The notes under the pieces are model-generated. The model searched no databases, was not told the origin of the DNA, and worked only from the letters and a program-made list of their open reading frames with translations. The position numbers were made by a program, and so were the translations under genes. A stretch of 64,000 nucleotides of DNA from Acidobacteriota bacterium. GTDB taxonomy: Bacteria > Acidobacteriota > Thermoanaerobaculia > Multivoradales > Multivoraceae. The stretch's first letter is position 1. Each line of letters starts with the position of its first letter. Location of the stretch: the NCBI GenBank assembly GCA_029263415.1, contig JAJCXN010000041.1, positions 205,338 through 269,337 on the forward strand, written 5' to 3'. Shown here piece after piece: positions 1 through 10,325 of the stretch.

Positions 1-259
1 TGGGGTGATGTCGATCGTCTCTCGCGCTTCCGCCGCTCGACGCGGAGTTGAGTTTGACGAGGAGACGGATCGTGCCCGTGCGCAACAGGTCGAGCACTGG
101 GCCGACCGCCGCTCACTTGGTCTTTATGCAACGTCACGGGTGTCGGATGACGGCATGATCGATCCACGCGATACGCGTACCGTCTTAGGGCTTTCGCTAT
201 CGGCGTGCCACAGTCAAAAGGTGGAGGGCACGCGTGGATACGCTGTCTTCCGCATGTAA
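1..259 (+). CDS. mccB: methylcrotonyl-CoA carboxylase carboxyltransferase (beta) subunit, C-terminal end only
   Basis: This is the last ~85 codons of a gene that begins before the window; the frame is open to the left edge (first full codon at 2). The residues DDGMIDPRDTRTVLGLSLSA and the terminal YAVFRM match the conserved tail of acyl-CoA carboxylase beta subunits of the methylcrotonyl type, which transfer carboxyl from biotin to 3-methylcrotonyl-CoA in leucine breakdown. The stop codon lies 15 bases before the GTG start of the biotin-carrying subunit, so the two are co-transcribed. Assignment to methylcrotonyl rather than propionyl or geranyl substrate rests on the short tail and the gene pair, so substrate is an inference. 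Confidence 0.85.
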   Translation, partial: GVMSIVSRASAARRGVEFDEETDRARAQQVEHWADRRSLGLYATSRVSDDGMIDPRDTRTVLGLSLSACHSQKVEGTRGYAVFRM

Positions 260-274
260 CGGACCGCTCTCGAC

Positions 275-2290
<2,016 letters not shown>

Positions 2291-2313
2291 AACTTGGTCC
2301 GGCTATGGCTCGG

Positions 2314-2349
2314 TCAAACTGGGTCTTGGTCGACCTAGATCAAGTTTGA
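2314..2349 (+). terminator. imperfect hairpin downstream of mccA
   Basis: The arms TCAAACT (2314-2320) and AGTTTGA (2343-2349) pair perfectly, and between them GGTC/GACC forms an inner helix. It begins 23 bases after the mccA stop. There is no clean T-run after it, so it may be a weak terminator or an mRNA 3-prime stabiliser rather than a strong intrinsic terminator. The remainder of the 264-base gap up to the convergent helicase shows nothing else I can name. Confidence 0.35.
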
Positions 2350-2554
2350 GCTGGGAGTAGGAGTAGGCGGGCCAAGAAGCAGGTCCGCGTGCATCTCGAA
2401 TGACTTGATCCTGACCCACGCGGTTCTTCGAATCGTCCCGCGCTGGGTCGATCTGGCTGCGATCCCTAGGTCGGTTTCGATGCCTTGATGGCAGAGCCCA
2501 TTCAACCGGCGTGTTCTAGGGCGGTGCGCTCCAGCTCGTGGGTTGTCGGCCGTA

Positions 2555-4435
2555 TCAATACCTACGCTTTGGTCCCGACTTATGAGGCTTGCGAGGGCCG
2601 CGCGACGGCGGGCGTTTGCCGCCGGACTTCGGGCCGGAGTGGAACGGCGTCGAATTCATCCGTTCGTCTCCCGGACCTAGCTCGCTAATCTGTAGCGTTT
2701 GCTTGCGCACCGTCACCTTTCGAAGATGATCGAAGATTTCTGAGGGCATGCCTTCGGGCAACAGCACTGTGCTGTGATCGCCAAAGATCTTGACCCGGCC
2801 GATGTGCCGGTTGTCGATTCCTGCCTCGTTGGTGATCGCTCCGACGATGTCTGCAACGCGGGCTCCGTGCTCTTCGCCGACCTCTAAGCGGTAGCGAATC
2901 TGGGGTTGCTCGGAGGCTCCGCGATCCGAGCGCGCAGGACGGGCCGGCCGCTCTGGGCGTTCGGATCTTGGTGATGCGGGACGCCGAGGCGCTGGACCAC
3001 GATCGTCGCGCGAGCGTGCTGGACGCTCCGGTTGCCTGGGCCCTTGTCGAACGTCAGCGACCTGGAGAGGCCGCTCGCGCTGCTGCAAGAATGCAAGCGC
3101 TGCGCCGACCTGACTCGGAGTGGTTTCTTGCTCAGCAGCAATCTCATCGACCAGGGCGGTGAAGAAGTCGAGGTTGGGGCGTTGGAGCACTTCGACCAAC
3201 TGTTCTTTGAAGTTGGCGACCCGCCGCGCGGTCACCTCCTCGCTACCGGGCAGTTCCATCTCCTCGATGCGCTGGCGGGTAGCCCGTTCGATTGAGTAGA
3301 GCAGGCGTTTCTCGCGCGGCGTGACGAAGGTGATCGCCTTGCCCGAGCGCCCCGCCCGACCGGTGCGGCCAATGCGGTGAACATAGGCTTCGGGATCGTA
3401 GGGGATGTCGAAGTTGATGACGTGACTGATGCGGTCGACGTCGATGCCGCGCGCGGCAACGTCGGTTGCAACCAGGAGGTCGATCTTGCCCTTCTTGAAC
3501 TGGCCGATGACCCGCTCGCGAGCGCTCTGGTTCATGTCGCCATTGATTGCAGCGGCCGAGTGGCCACGCGCAGCAAGGCGGTCGGCGAGCTCTTGAGTGA
3601 TGACCTTGGTGCGCACGAAGATGAGCACTCCGTCGAACGGATCCACTTCCAGAATGCGGGTGATGGCGTCGAGTTTGTGAACGCCGCGCACAAACCAGTA
3701 CGACTGTTCGATGTTGCTGGCGGTGGCGGTCTTCGATGCGATCCGCACTTCTTCGAGATTGTCGAGATGCTTCTTGGCGATGCGCTTGATTGCGGGGGGC
3801 ATGGTGGCCGAAAATAGGACTACCTGTCGAGGCCTCGCCACTTTCTCTAGAATCCACTCGACGTCTTCGAGGAACCCCATATTGAGCATCTCGTCAGCTT
3901 CGTCCAAGACCACGGTCTTCACGCTGTCGAGATTGACGCTGCCTCTCCGCAAGTGGTCCATGATCCGTCCGGGGGTAGCCACGATCACGTGGGGACCGCG
4001 GTCGAGCGCGCGCAGCTGAATGCTGTAGTCCTGCCCGCCATAGATCGGCAGCACATGAAAGCTCTTCATGCGGGCCGCGTACTGCTTGAACGCTTCTGCT
4101 ACCTGCAGAGCCAATTCTCGAGTTGGAGCGAGCACCAGCGCTTGAGGTACCTTCTTGCGCAGATCGAGCTGCGCGAGGATTGGCAAAGCAAACGCAGCCG
4201 TCTTGCCGGTTCCGGTTTGCGCCATGCCCACCATGTCTTTGCCCGATAAGAGCAAGGGGATGGTGGCGGCCTGAATGGGGCTCGGTTGCTCATAGCCGAG
4301 CTTCTTAAGTGTCGCGAGCAGGGCGTCGTTGAGGCCCAGTGCTGCAAAGCCCTCAGCCGGAGCTTCGGCTTCGTGCGATGCGGTCGGGTCGGTGCCCGGC
4401 TCCGTGGTGTCGGCGGTTGGTGATTCTTCTGTCAT
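2555..4435 (-). CDS. deaD: DEAD-box ATP-dependent RNA helicase with DbpA-type C-terminal RNA-binding domain (DeaD/CsdA-like)
   Basis: 626 residues from the ATG at 4435, which is preceded by CGAGG at good spacing; a longer reading up to 4573 adds 46 residues unlike a helicase N-terminus. Helicase motifs run in order: AQTGTGKT (~73), PTRELALQ, DEAD (~177), SAT (~208), and HRIGRTGRAGRSG (~360). A basic Arg/Pro-rich linker (RPARSRDDRG, RPERPARPARSD) leads to a DbpA-like RNA-recognition domain (~518-590, RVADIVGAITNEAGIDNRHIGRV) and a very basic tail. The family unwinds structured RNA in ribosome assembly and cold adaptation. The 426-base leader upstream is long, as is common for cold-shock helicases. 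Confidence 0.9.
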   Translation of the reverse strand: MTEESPTADTTEPGTDPTASHEAEAPAEGFAALGLNDALLATLKKLGYEQPSPIQAATIPLLLSGKDMVGMAQTGTGKTAAFALPILAQLDLRKKVPQALVLAPTRELALQVAEAFKQYAARMKSFHVLPIYGGQDYSIQLRALDRGPHVIVATPGRIMDHLRRGSVNLDSVKTVVLDEADEMLNMGFLEDVEWILEKVARPRQVVLFSATMPPAIKRIAKKHLDNLEEVRIASKTATASNIEQSYWFVRGVHKLDAITRILEVDPFDGVLIFVRTKVITQELADRLAARGHSAAAINGDMNQSARERVIGQFKKGKIDLLVATDVAARGIDVDRISHVINFDIPYDPEAYVHRIGRTGRAGRSGKAITFVTPREKRLLYSIERATRQRIEEMELPGSEEVTARRVANFKEQLVEVLQRPNLDFFTALVDEIAAEQETTPSQVGAALAFLQQRERPLQVADVRQGPRQPERPARSRDDRGPAPRRPASPRSERPERPARPARSDRGASEQPQIRYRLEVGEEHGARVADIVGAITNEAGIDNRHIGRVKIFGDHSTVLLPEGMPSEIFDHLRKVTVRKQTLQISELGPGDERMNSTPFHSGPKSGGKRPPSRGPRKPHKSGPKRRY

Positions 4436-4861
4436 GTTGCCTCGTTGGGCGGCCCTATGCTCGGTGGCACCGCCTGAGGCGAATGGATCAGGGTGGGCCG
4501 AAGTCGTGAACAAGAATAGTAGCACCGTGCCACCCCTGCCTAGACGGTCTAGGCCGCCTGAGTTGGCGTTCAACAGAAAGCCTCCACTGGCGATTCAACC
4601 TCCTCGTCGACCGAAGCCTCAGTTCATTGTGTTGACAGAGAATTCTCAAGGGAATCGCTCTGCGCAGCTGTCTGTGGCTCGATGACGCAGATGCGTTGGC
4701 CCAGATCGAGCAGCTGCGGTCAGCTGCGGAGCTTGACCAAGAGGCGACCGATGCCAACGGCATCTCGAGAGCGAGTCGAGCGGCGCGGTTGGTTTGAGAA
4801 CCCTGTGGTGGCCTGCTGCGGGCCACAAGGTCGCGGCTGGCGAGGATTGCTCTCGGGCCGA
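4436..4861. other. 426-base gene-free stretch upstream of the DEAD-box helicase
   Basis: No convincing gene is present. A 7-1-7 palindrome, CCTAGAC G GTCTAGG, lies at 4539-4553. On the minus strand it is followed by a possible -10 box (TACTAT/TATTCT, around 4512-4522) that could serve the helicase gene, so the palindrome would sit near -35 and could be an operator. The part from 4700 to 4861 shows no structure I can support. Confidence 0.4.
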
Positions 4862-7522
4862 CTACTCGCCACGCAGGGTAGCTGCCGGGTGAACTCGAGT
4901 GGCTCTGGAAGCCGGAACCCATGCGGCCAGCAGGACGACCACAAGGGTGACTGCGGTGGTCACGACAATGGCAGCTGGATCAAAGGCGCTGATCTCGAAT
5001 AGCTGCTGCTGCAGCAAATCAGCACCGAAGCGGCCAATCATGAGTCCGGCACTGATGCCAATGACTGACGCGATCAGTCCTTGCCGCATCACCAACCACA
5101 ACACACTCTTTGCTTGAGCACCCAGCGCCATTCGGACGCCGATCTCCCGGGTGCGCTTGGCTACGGAGTAAGACAAGACGGAGTACATGCCCGCGAGGGT
5201 CAACATGAGAGTTAGCACGGCAAGGATGCCGATGATCTCCAGCAGGAATCGAGGCTTGGCCATGGTTGCCGCCCATTCACCCTCGAGCGAGCGGATACGG
5301 TGAAGGGGCACGCGCTCATCAACATGCCACAAAGCAGCCTTGATGTCGTCAAGACGGTCAAATGGGTCGCCCTCGGTCTTGACTAACAAGGTGCGACGGG
5401 CGGCGTGCTCTGGGTTGAAAGGGAAGTACACCTCTCCTTCGTCGAGGAGGTTGTGTCGTGGTCCACTCTGTTGAACTTCCGCTGCGACGCCGGTCACAGT
5501 CAGCCAGGGTTCTTCTGCGCCGAGGCGGATGCGCTTGCCAATGGGGTCTTGGTCGCTGAAGAGCCTGATTGCGAACGACTCGCTGAGCACGAGTTGTTGG
5601 TCAGCACTGTCAGCGTTGAAGGGAGCGCCCGCGAGCAATGGAATCTTCATGACGGAGAAATAGTTGGGGTCGGCGGTTACCGACGGGAGGCTCATGCTCG
5701 GAGTGTCGCTTAGCGGCTCTTCTCCTTCGGCCTGCAGTGCAAGACCGATGCGGATGGAGATTTGTGGGGGGATTCCGGTCGCAGTGGTTGCCTCGGTCAC
5801 AAACGGGAGTTGTTCGAGTTGTTCGAGTACTCCTTCGTAGTAGGCCCGGACGTTTGCCTGGTCCCGGTACTGGGCGGTCTCGAGGTTGAGATCGATCGCC
5901 ATGATGTTGGTTGCATCGAACCCCGGTTCGACGCCGACGAGGCGATCGAAGCTTCGCAGCAAGAGACCCGCAGCGAGGAGCAAAACGAAGGCCATAGTGG
6001 TTTGCGCAGTGGCCAGGATCGTACCGGTGCGTCGGGTATTGCGTGCGCCGACGACGCGGTGCTGACTCGTCCACACCGCGAGCGTGGCGCGCAGAGCCGG
6101 GAAGATGCCGGTGAGCGCGGCGACCAGCCCCGAAACGAGAACGGCAAAGACCAAGATACGCCAATCGAAGGTGACCAGCTTTTCGGCGGGCAGGCGTACA
6201 GACTCCGGTGCCAGGCGAAGTAGAGGTGAAATGGCGAGCTGTGCCAGACCAAAGCCAACGATTCCAGCGGCCAGCGAGAGCATGACGCTTTCAGTTAGGA
6301 GTTGCCGGATCAAGCGCTTGCGGCTGGCGCCGAGTGCGCGTCGGATGGCGAGTTCTCCTTGGCGACCTGTGGTGTGCGTGAGTGCGAGATTGGCCGCGTT
6401 CGCGCACGCCGTGAGCAACAGAATGCCGACCGCACCGAGCAAAAGCCAAAGGCTGGTCTTGGTGTTTTGGTCAGTGCCGTCCTTGGTGTGCAGGCGCGGT
6501 GAGATCTCTCCGCTGACCGGAAAACTCTCATCCTTGACTCGAGCTGCGAGTTGAGAGAGCTGCTCGGTAGCAGTGTCGAGCGGGGTGCCCGGCGCCGGGC
6601 GGACGACGACAGAACTCGAGAGTTTTGACCAGCCCTCTTCAGGTTCCTGGCGAGGTGTCCACACACGTGTCTGCGCGTCTGGGAAGGTGAACTCCGCTGG
6701 CAAGACACCGACGATTTCGTGAGCGATGCCGTCGAGCTCGATCGACCGTCCCAGAACCTCGAATGAGGAACCGAAACGTTCCCGCCATAGGCCCTCGTGG
6801 ATCAAGACCAAGGCGAGACCGCGGTCGCTCGCTGTGAAGTTTCGACCGAGAATGGGAGAGGTGCGCAGCAGCGGCAAGAGCCCTTCATCGATTTCTGAGC
6901 TGTTGACTCGCTCTGGTTCTGAACCGTCGAACATTGCCGTGGTGTCTGTTGTGTAACCAGCGACTCCTTCGAGGGTCGAAGCTGTTCGATACAGGTCTAG
7001 ACCTTCAGCCGAGTGATGATTGAAGGACAGGTCGGCATGCTTGAGTTTCTGGTGAAGGTACACCAGCGTCTTTTCTTCGTCGAAAGAGTCAGCGCGAAGA
7101 AGAACTGGGTCGAGCACGCTGAAGATCGCAGTGCCAGCGCCAATGCCGACCGACATGATCAAGACTGCGATGGCGCTATAGCCTGGTCGTCTGGCCAGGC
7201 TCTTGAGGGCTTGGCTTACATCGTTCATCATGATTCGCATACGGTCAGTTCCTTTGATTTCGGGAATGAGGTCTGCCGTCCAGGCGCCCCAAACGTATCG
7301 GGCTAGGCTCGCTAGTTCGAGCAGTGAATCGACCAGCAGTCGTCCCCATGGAAGCGTCTGAGATTGCTCTGTGGAGACCGCTGCGAAGGTTTCTAGGACG
7401 TCGTTGCGTTCCGCAGGATTGACATCGTTTGGCAGCGCTCGCAGAGCTAGTCGTGCGAGTGCGCAAGACGCATTTGCCACTGTCTGTCTCAGTAGCGACC
7501 ACGATGTGCCCGGGCTGCTCAA
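4862..7522 (-). CDS. ADOP-type ABC transporter permease (MacB/FtsX-like, duplicated)
   Basis: 886 residues. An N-terminal soluble stretch of ~95 residues precedes the usual start of these permeases (DVSQALKSLARRPGYSAIAVL), then come a first membrane segment (~115-135), a large periplasmic MacB-PCD domain, a group of three membrane helices (~365-500, including VGILLLTACANAANLALTHTTGRQGELAIRRALGAS-type text), a second periplasmic domain and three more helices near the C-terminus with TREIGVRMALGAQ. The two copies of the FtsX motif and the absence of an ATPase domain define the acidobacterial duplicated orphan permease type. Its start overlaps the stop of the PadR gene by four bases, the standard pairing for this family. 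Substrate is unknown. Confidence 0.88.
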   Translation of the reverse strand: MSSPGTSWSLLRQTVANASCALARLALRALPNDVNPAERNDVLETFAAVSTEQSQTLPWGRLLVDSLLELASLARYVWGAWTADLIPEIKGTDRMRIMMNDVSQALKSLARRPGYSAIAVLIMSVGIGAGTAIFSVLDPVLLRADSFDEEKTLVYLHQKLKHADLSFNHHSAEGLDLYRTASTLEGVAGYTTDTTAMFDGSEPERVNSSEIDEGLLPLLRTSPILGRNFTASDRGLALVLIHEGLWRERFGSSFEVLGRSIELDGIAHEIVGVLPAEFTFPDAQTRVWTPRQEPEEGWSKLSSSVVVRPAPGTPLDTATEQLSQLAARVKDESFPVSGEISPRLHTKDGTDQNTKTSLWLLLGAVGILLLTACANAANLALTHTTGRQGELAIRRALGASRKRLIRQLLTESVMLSLAAGIVGFGLAQLAISPLLRLAPESVRLPAEKLVTFDWRILVFAVLVSGLVAALTGIFPALRATLAVWTSQHRVVGARNTRRTGTILATAQTTMAFVLLLAAGLLLRSFDRLVGVEPGFDATNIMAIDLNLETAQYRDQANVRAYYEGVLEQLEQLPFVTEATTATGIPPQISIRIGLALQAEGEEPLSDTPSMSLPSVTADPNYFSVMKIPLLAGAPFNADSADQQLVLSESFAIRLFSDQDPIGKRIRLGAEEPWLTVTGVAAEVQQSGPRHNLLDEGEVYFPFNPEHAARRTLLVKTEGDPFDRLDDIKAALWHVDERVPLHRIRSLEGEWAATMAKPRFLLEIIGILAVLTLMLTLAGMYSVLSYSVAKRTREIGVRMALGAQAKSVLWLVMRQGLIASVIGISAGLMIGRFGADLLQQQLFEISAFDPAAIVVTTAVTLVVVLLAAWVPASRATRVHPAATLRGE

Positions 7523-7965
7523 CGGGCTTGGCCCGCGGCGAATGCGTTGGCCATCTCGACTAGGCCTTGAAGTCGGTGCGACTCGGCTTCGAGTACCGAG
7601 ATGCCGAGCTCAGTGATGCCGTACGTGCGGCCTCGGTTGTCGCGTCGCGGACTGGACCCGCGGGTGGGGGACGCCGGCGGCGCCGCTGTTTGTTCTTCGA
7701 GAAGGCACTGGCGTTCCAATCGGCCCAACGCGTTGTACAGGGTGCCGGTGCGCAACGACTTTTTGCCCGCGCTATTGGTTTTGATTGCCTGCAGTATCCC
7801 GTAGCCGTGCAGGTCTTCTTTAGTGAGGGCAAGCAAGATGAGGAACATCGGCTCTGAGAGCGGCAGAAACCGGACTGCCTGATCTCGCGACACCTGGGCA
7901 TCTACGTCAGGTTCGATCGGGCGCTCGGGTGGTTTCGGCTGGCTCGGTCTGCGGATTTGCTTCAA
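7519..7965 (-). CDS. PadR-family transcriptional regulator
   Basis: Winged-helix PadR core: LSEPMFLILLALTKEDLHGYGILQAI followed by TLYNALGRLE, the recognition-helix region. It overlaps the permease start (ATGA) and presumably controls it. The frame stays open to 8175, but the added residues look non-coding and cross a perfect hairpin (8064-8093) and a promoter-like sequence (8021-8050). I prefer the TTG at 7965, which has GGAG seven bases upstream and gives 148 residues; a GTG at 7893 is another option. Function as a ligand-responsive repressor is from family knowledge; no ligand can be named. Confidence 0.75.
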   Translation of the reverse strand: MKQIRRPSQPKPPERPIEPDVDAQVSRDQAVRFLPLSEPMFLILLALTKEDLHGYGILQAIKTNSAGKKSLRTGTLYNALGRLERQCLLEEQTAAPPASPTRGSSPRRDNRGRTYGITELGISVLEAESHRLQGLVEMANAFAAGQAR

Positions 7966-8020
7966 AGGTGAGGCTCCAGTCTGAGCTAGATAGGTTTCGG
8001 AGAAACGTATTTGGTTGAAA

Positions 8021-8050
8021 TCTATACACGAAACGGGCTCGCGCGTAAAA
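8021..8050 (-). promoter_or_regulatory. candidate promoter of the PadR-permease operon
   Basis: On the minus strand TTTTAC (8050-8045) and TATAGA (8026-8021) are separated by 18 bases and would start transcription near 8013, ahead of the preferred PadR start at 7965. The surrounding sequence is clearly more AT-rich than nearby coding DNA. Confidence 0.4.
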
Positions 8051-8063
8051 AGTTTCACTCTCT

Positions 8064-8093
8064 CGGCTATGGCATCCTGAGATGCCATAGCCG
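8064..8093. promoter_or_regulatory. perfect 13-bp hairpin in the PadR/selenoprotein divergent region
   Basis: CGGCTATGGCATC (8064-8076) and its exact reverse complement (8081-8093) flank the loop CTGA, and TTTT follows on the plus strand. It lies 85 bases upstream of the ArsC-like gene and just upstream of the PadR promoter candidate. On the plus strand it has the form of an intrinsic terminator, although no plus-strand gene ends before it. It could be an attenuator in the leader of the downstream gene, a stop for antisense transcription, or a PadR operator. Confidence 0.6.
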
Positions 8094-8177
8094 TTTTGGG
8101 TGTAGTCTGAGGAAAGTCATCGCCCCGGCCTCTGGGGTGTGCGCAGTCATCGCCAACCTTCAGCGGACGCCCCAAAG

Positions 8178-8528
8178 ATGGAACTGATCTGCACCCGCAC
8201 GTGAAGCACGTGTCGCAAGGCAGTTGCCTTGCTCGAATCCCACAACGTTCGATTTCGCTACCGCGAGTATCGGGAAGAGCCGCTCAGTGAGGCGGAGCTT
8301 CTGCAGCTGTTTCAGAAGCTGGACTTGACGCCAAGGGACGCACTGCGATTGCGGGATGGAGCAAACAAGGAACTAGGATTGACTGGCGATGAACCACCGT
8401 CGCGATTGATCGCTGCGATGGCGCAGCATCCGACTCTGTTGCAGCGCCCGATTGGCGAGTGGGCCGATCGAGCGGTCATCGGTCGCCCACCAGAACGGCT
8501 GCTTGAATTGGTAGAGGGCTTGGAATGA
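8178..8528 (+). CDS. ArsC-family thiol oxidoreductase, probable selenoprotein (in-frame TGA at 8202-8204 read as selenocysteine)
   Basis: Read from ATG 8178 with TGA as Sec (U), the protein starts MELICTRTUSTCRKAVALLE and runs 116 residues to a second TGA at 8526. ArsC/Spx-type proteins have a first beta strand, then a CxxC or CxxS loop, then a helix; here the loop is U9-S-T-C12-R-K, so TGA replaces exactly the catalytic cysteine. The rest (EEPLSEAELLQLFQKLDLTP, LLQRPIGEWADRAVIGRPPE) fits the full ArsC fold, ending with the conserved RP region. A 7-bp hairpin right after the TGA fits a bacterial SECIS. A standard gene finder would call only a TTG-started fragment from 8229, losing the active site. 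The substrate is unknown; arsenate is only one option. Selenocysteine genes (selA, selB, selC, selD) are not in the window. Confidence 0.85.
8215..8232 (+). promoter_or_regulatory. candidate bacterial SECIS element
   Basis: GCAAGGC (8215-8221) pairs perfectly with GCCTTGC (8226-8232) around the loop AGTT. The loop starts 17 bases after the TGA at 8202-8204 and has G as its second base. Published bSECIS descriptions ask for a short stem with a G in the first two loop positions, roughly 16-37 bases from the UGA, and this fits. The element lies within the coding sequence, as bacterial SECIS elements do. Confidence 0.75.
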
Positions 8529-8571
8529 GAGCTGAAGTTTTGACGATGTCTCGAGCTGCTGTAGACCCACA

Positions 8572-9546
8572 ATGAGCAACGCCTTGAACCTTCAGAAGAT
8601 TCGCGCGACCGCCGCCCTCGTCGCGCCCTACGTGGTGAGAACGCCTACCCATCGTTGGAGGAGTTTAGAGATTGACCGACTCCTTGGTCGCGACGCCGAG
8701 GTGCACCTGAAGCTCGAACTCTTCCAGCAGTCGGGCACCTTCAAGGCTCGTGGCGCCGTGGCTCATGTCCTTGGGCTGTCAGCAGGTGCAAGAGAGCGTG
8801 GTGTGACCGCGGTGAGCGCAGGCAATCATGCGATTGCGGTGGCCTACGCTGCCAACGTGCTCGGGGCAAGCGCCAAAGTTGTGATGCAGAACACCGCCAG
8901 TCCGGCACGTATTGAAGCCGCGCGGGCCTTTGGTGCGGAGGTGGTGATGGAAGAGCCAGGGCCAAAAGCATTTGCACTAGCTGAGCAGATCGCCAAGGAC
9001 GAGGGCCGCACATTCATCCATCCGTTCGAAGGATTGACCACGGCACTGGGAACAGCTGGGGTTGGGCTTGAGCTGTGCGAGCAGGTGACAGATCTGGACG
9101 TTGTTCTTGTTGCAGTAGGTGGAGGAGGCCTCGCTGCAGGTGTGTCGAGCGCCGTTAAGCTGATGCAGCCGGAATGTGAGGTGATCGGGATCGAACCTGA
9201 AGGTGCTGACAGCATTGGCCGGAGCGTAGCCGCTGGCTCACCGCAAACCATGACCCCCAATACGATCGCAGATAGCTTGGCTCCACCGATGGCGTTACCG
9301 TTCTCGTTTGAAGTCTGCCGCAACAATATCGATCAACTGGTTACCATCAGCGACGATGCTATGCGTGACGCGATGTCGTTGCTGTTTCGTGAGATGAAGT
9401 TCGCCGTTGAGCCGGCGTGCGCTGCCACCACTGCAGCTTTGATTGGTCCGTTGCGAGAGCAGCTCGAGGGCAAGCGGGTGGGCGCGATCCTGTGTGGTTC
9501 AAACATGCATCTCGAAGGCTTCGTTGCACTCGTAGCTGGTCACTAG
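8572..9546 (+). CDS. threonine/serine dehydratase-like PLP-dependent enzyme
   Basis: 324 residues, the length of catabolic threonine dehydratases and serine racemases without a regulatory domain. The PLP lysine lies in QQSGTFKARGA (K58), the asparagine-containing helix start in SAGNHAIAVAYAA, and the phosphate-binding glycine loop in AVGGGGLAAG (~182-190). It would deaminate L-threonine or L-serine to the 2-oxoacid, or racemise serine. It starts 43 bases after the ArsC-like gene on the same strand, so co-transcription is possible. Which of the fold-type II reactions applies cannot be settled from motifs. Confidence 0.85.
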   Translation: MSNALNLQKIRATAALVAPYVVRTPTHRWRSLEIDRLLGRDAEVHLKLELFQQSGTFKARGAVAHVLGLSAGARERGVTAVSAGNHAIAVAYAANVLGASAKVVMQNTASPARIEAARAFGAEVVMEEPGPKAFALAEQIAKDEGRTFIHPFEGLTTALGTAGVGLELCEQVTDLDVVLVAVGGGGLAAGVSSAVKLMQPECEVIGIEPEGADSIGRSVAAGSPQTMTPNTIADSLAPPMALPFSFEVCRNNIDQLVTISDDAMRDAMSLLFREMKFAVEPACAATTAALIGPLREQLEGKRVGAILCGSNMHLEGFVALVAGH

Positions 9547-9564
9547 GCGGACGGATCTAGAACA

Positions 9565-9828
9565 ATGACGCCAGCATCAACAGGGCCTATGAAGATTCGC
9601 TTGTCGGACGAAGGACGCGCGCGGCTCGCAGCACAGATTCATGCCTTGTTTCGCGACGAGTTGGATCGCGAGCTCAGTGACTTCCAGCTGGATCGGCTGC
9701 TCGATTTCTTCATTCAACATCTGGGTGCGCCGGTCTACAACCAGGCCATCCAAGACGCCCGAGGCTTTTTCCAAGAGAAGCTAGACGACCTCGAGGGTGA
9801 GTTCTACGAACCACTCTCGACGGATTGA
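9565..9828 (+). CDS. DUF2164 family small protein
   Basis: 87 residues, acidic, with the pattern of DUF2164: a short basic start (MKIRLSDEGRARL), FFIQHLGAPVYNQAIQDARGFFQEKLDD and an acidic end. The family has no known function that I can cite. The M at 9589 (residue 9) is also a reasonable start, because family members usually begin close to KIRL. The stop sits one base before the likely GTG start of the next gene, suggesting translational coupling with the YaiI-like protein. Confidence 0.75.
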   Translation: MTPASTGPMKIRLSDEGRARLAAQIHALFRDELDRELSDFQLDRLLDFFIQHLGAPVYNQAIQDARGFFQEKLDDLEGEFYEPLSTD

Positions 9829-9829
9829 A

Positions 9830-10315
9830 GTGCCCAAAGTGACAGTGACTCCCCACGTCTATGTCGACGCGGACGCTTGCCCGGTCAAAGAAGAGATCTA
9901 TCGGGTCGCCGGTCGCAACGGTCTGTCGGTGACGCTGGTGGCAAACTCCTGGATGCGTACCCCTTTCGAGAAGTGGATCAAGCTCGAAGTGGTCAAAGAC
10001 GGATTCGATGCTGCCGATGATTGGATCGTGGAGGCGATCCTGAGCAACGACATTGTCATCACGTCAGACATTCCACTGGCGTCTCGTAGCGTGGCCAAGG
10101 AGGCTTGGGTTCTGACTCCCAGCGGCAAGCCGCTGAACGAGGACAACGTTGCCGATGCGCTCGCTACCCGCGACCTGCTCACTGAACTGCGGAGCGGTGG
10201 CGCTATCACCGGCGGGCCGGCTCCGATGGACAAGCGCAAGCGCTCCAACTTTCTGCAAGAGCTCGACAAGATCGTTCAAGCGGCGAAACGGGCGCGGCCG
10301 CGACGACTGAGCTGA
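9830..10315 (+). CDS. YaiI/YqxD (DUF188) family protein
   Basis: 161 residues from GTG 9830; the frame extends to a GTG at 9797 that would overlap DUF2164 by 32 bases. The family signature VYVDADACPVKEEIYRVA is at the N-terminus, with DDWIVEAILSNDIVITSDIPLA in the middle and the C-terminal GPAPMDKRKRSNFLQELD. The acidic cluster (DADACP, SNDIVITSDIPLA) recalls PIN-like nuclease folds, but I know of no verified activity. It directly follows the DUF2164 gene and the dehydratase gene on the same strand. Confidence 0.88.
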   Translation: MPKVTVTPHVYVDADACPVKEEIYRVAGRNGLSVTLVANSWMRTPFEKWIKLEVVKDGFDAADDWIVEAILSNDIVITSDIPLASRSVAKEAWVLTPSGKPLNEDNVADALATRDLLTELRSGGAITGGPAPMDKRKRSNFLQELDKIVQAAKRARPRRLS

Positions 10316-10325
10316 TTCTCATCTG

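Noticed and set aside
7966-8175. Long form of the PadR protein
   Set aside because: It would cross the promoter candidate and the perfect hairpin, and the residues look non-coding.
8229-8528. ArsC-like fragment starting at TTG 8229
   Set aside because: It drops the active site; the upstream TGA is better read as selenocysteine with the SECIS-like hairpin.
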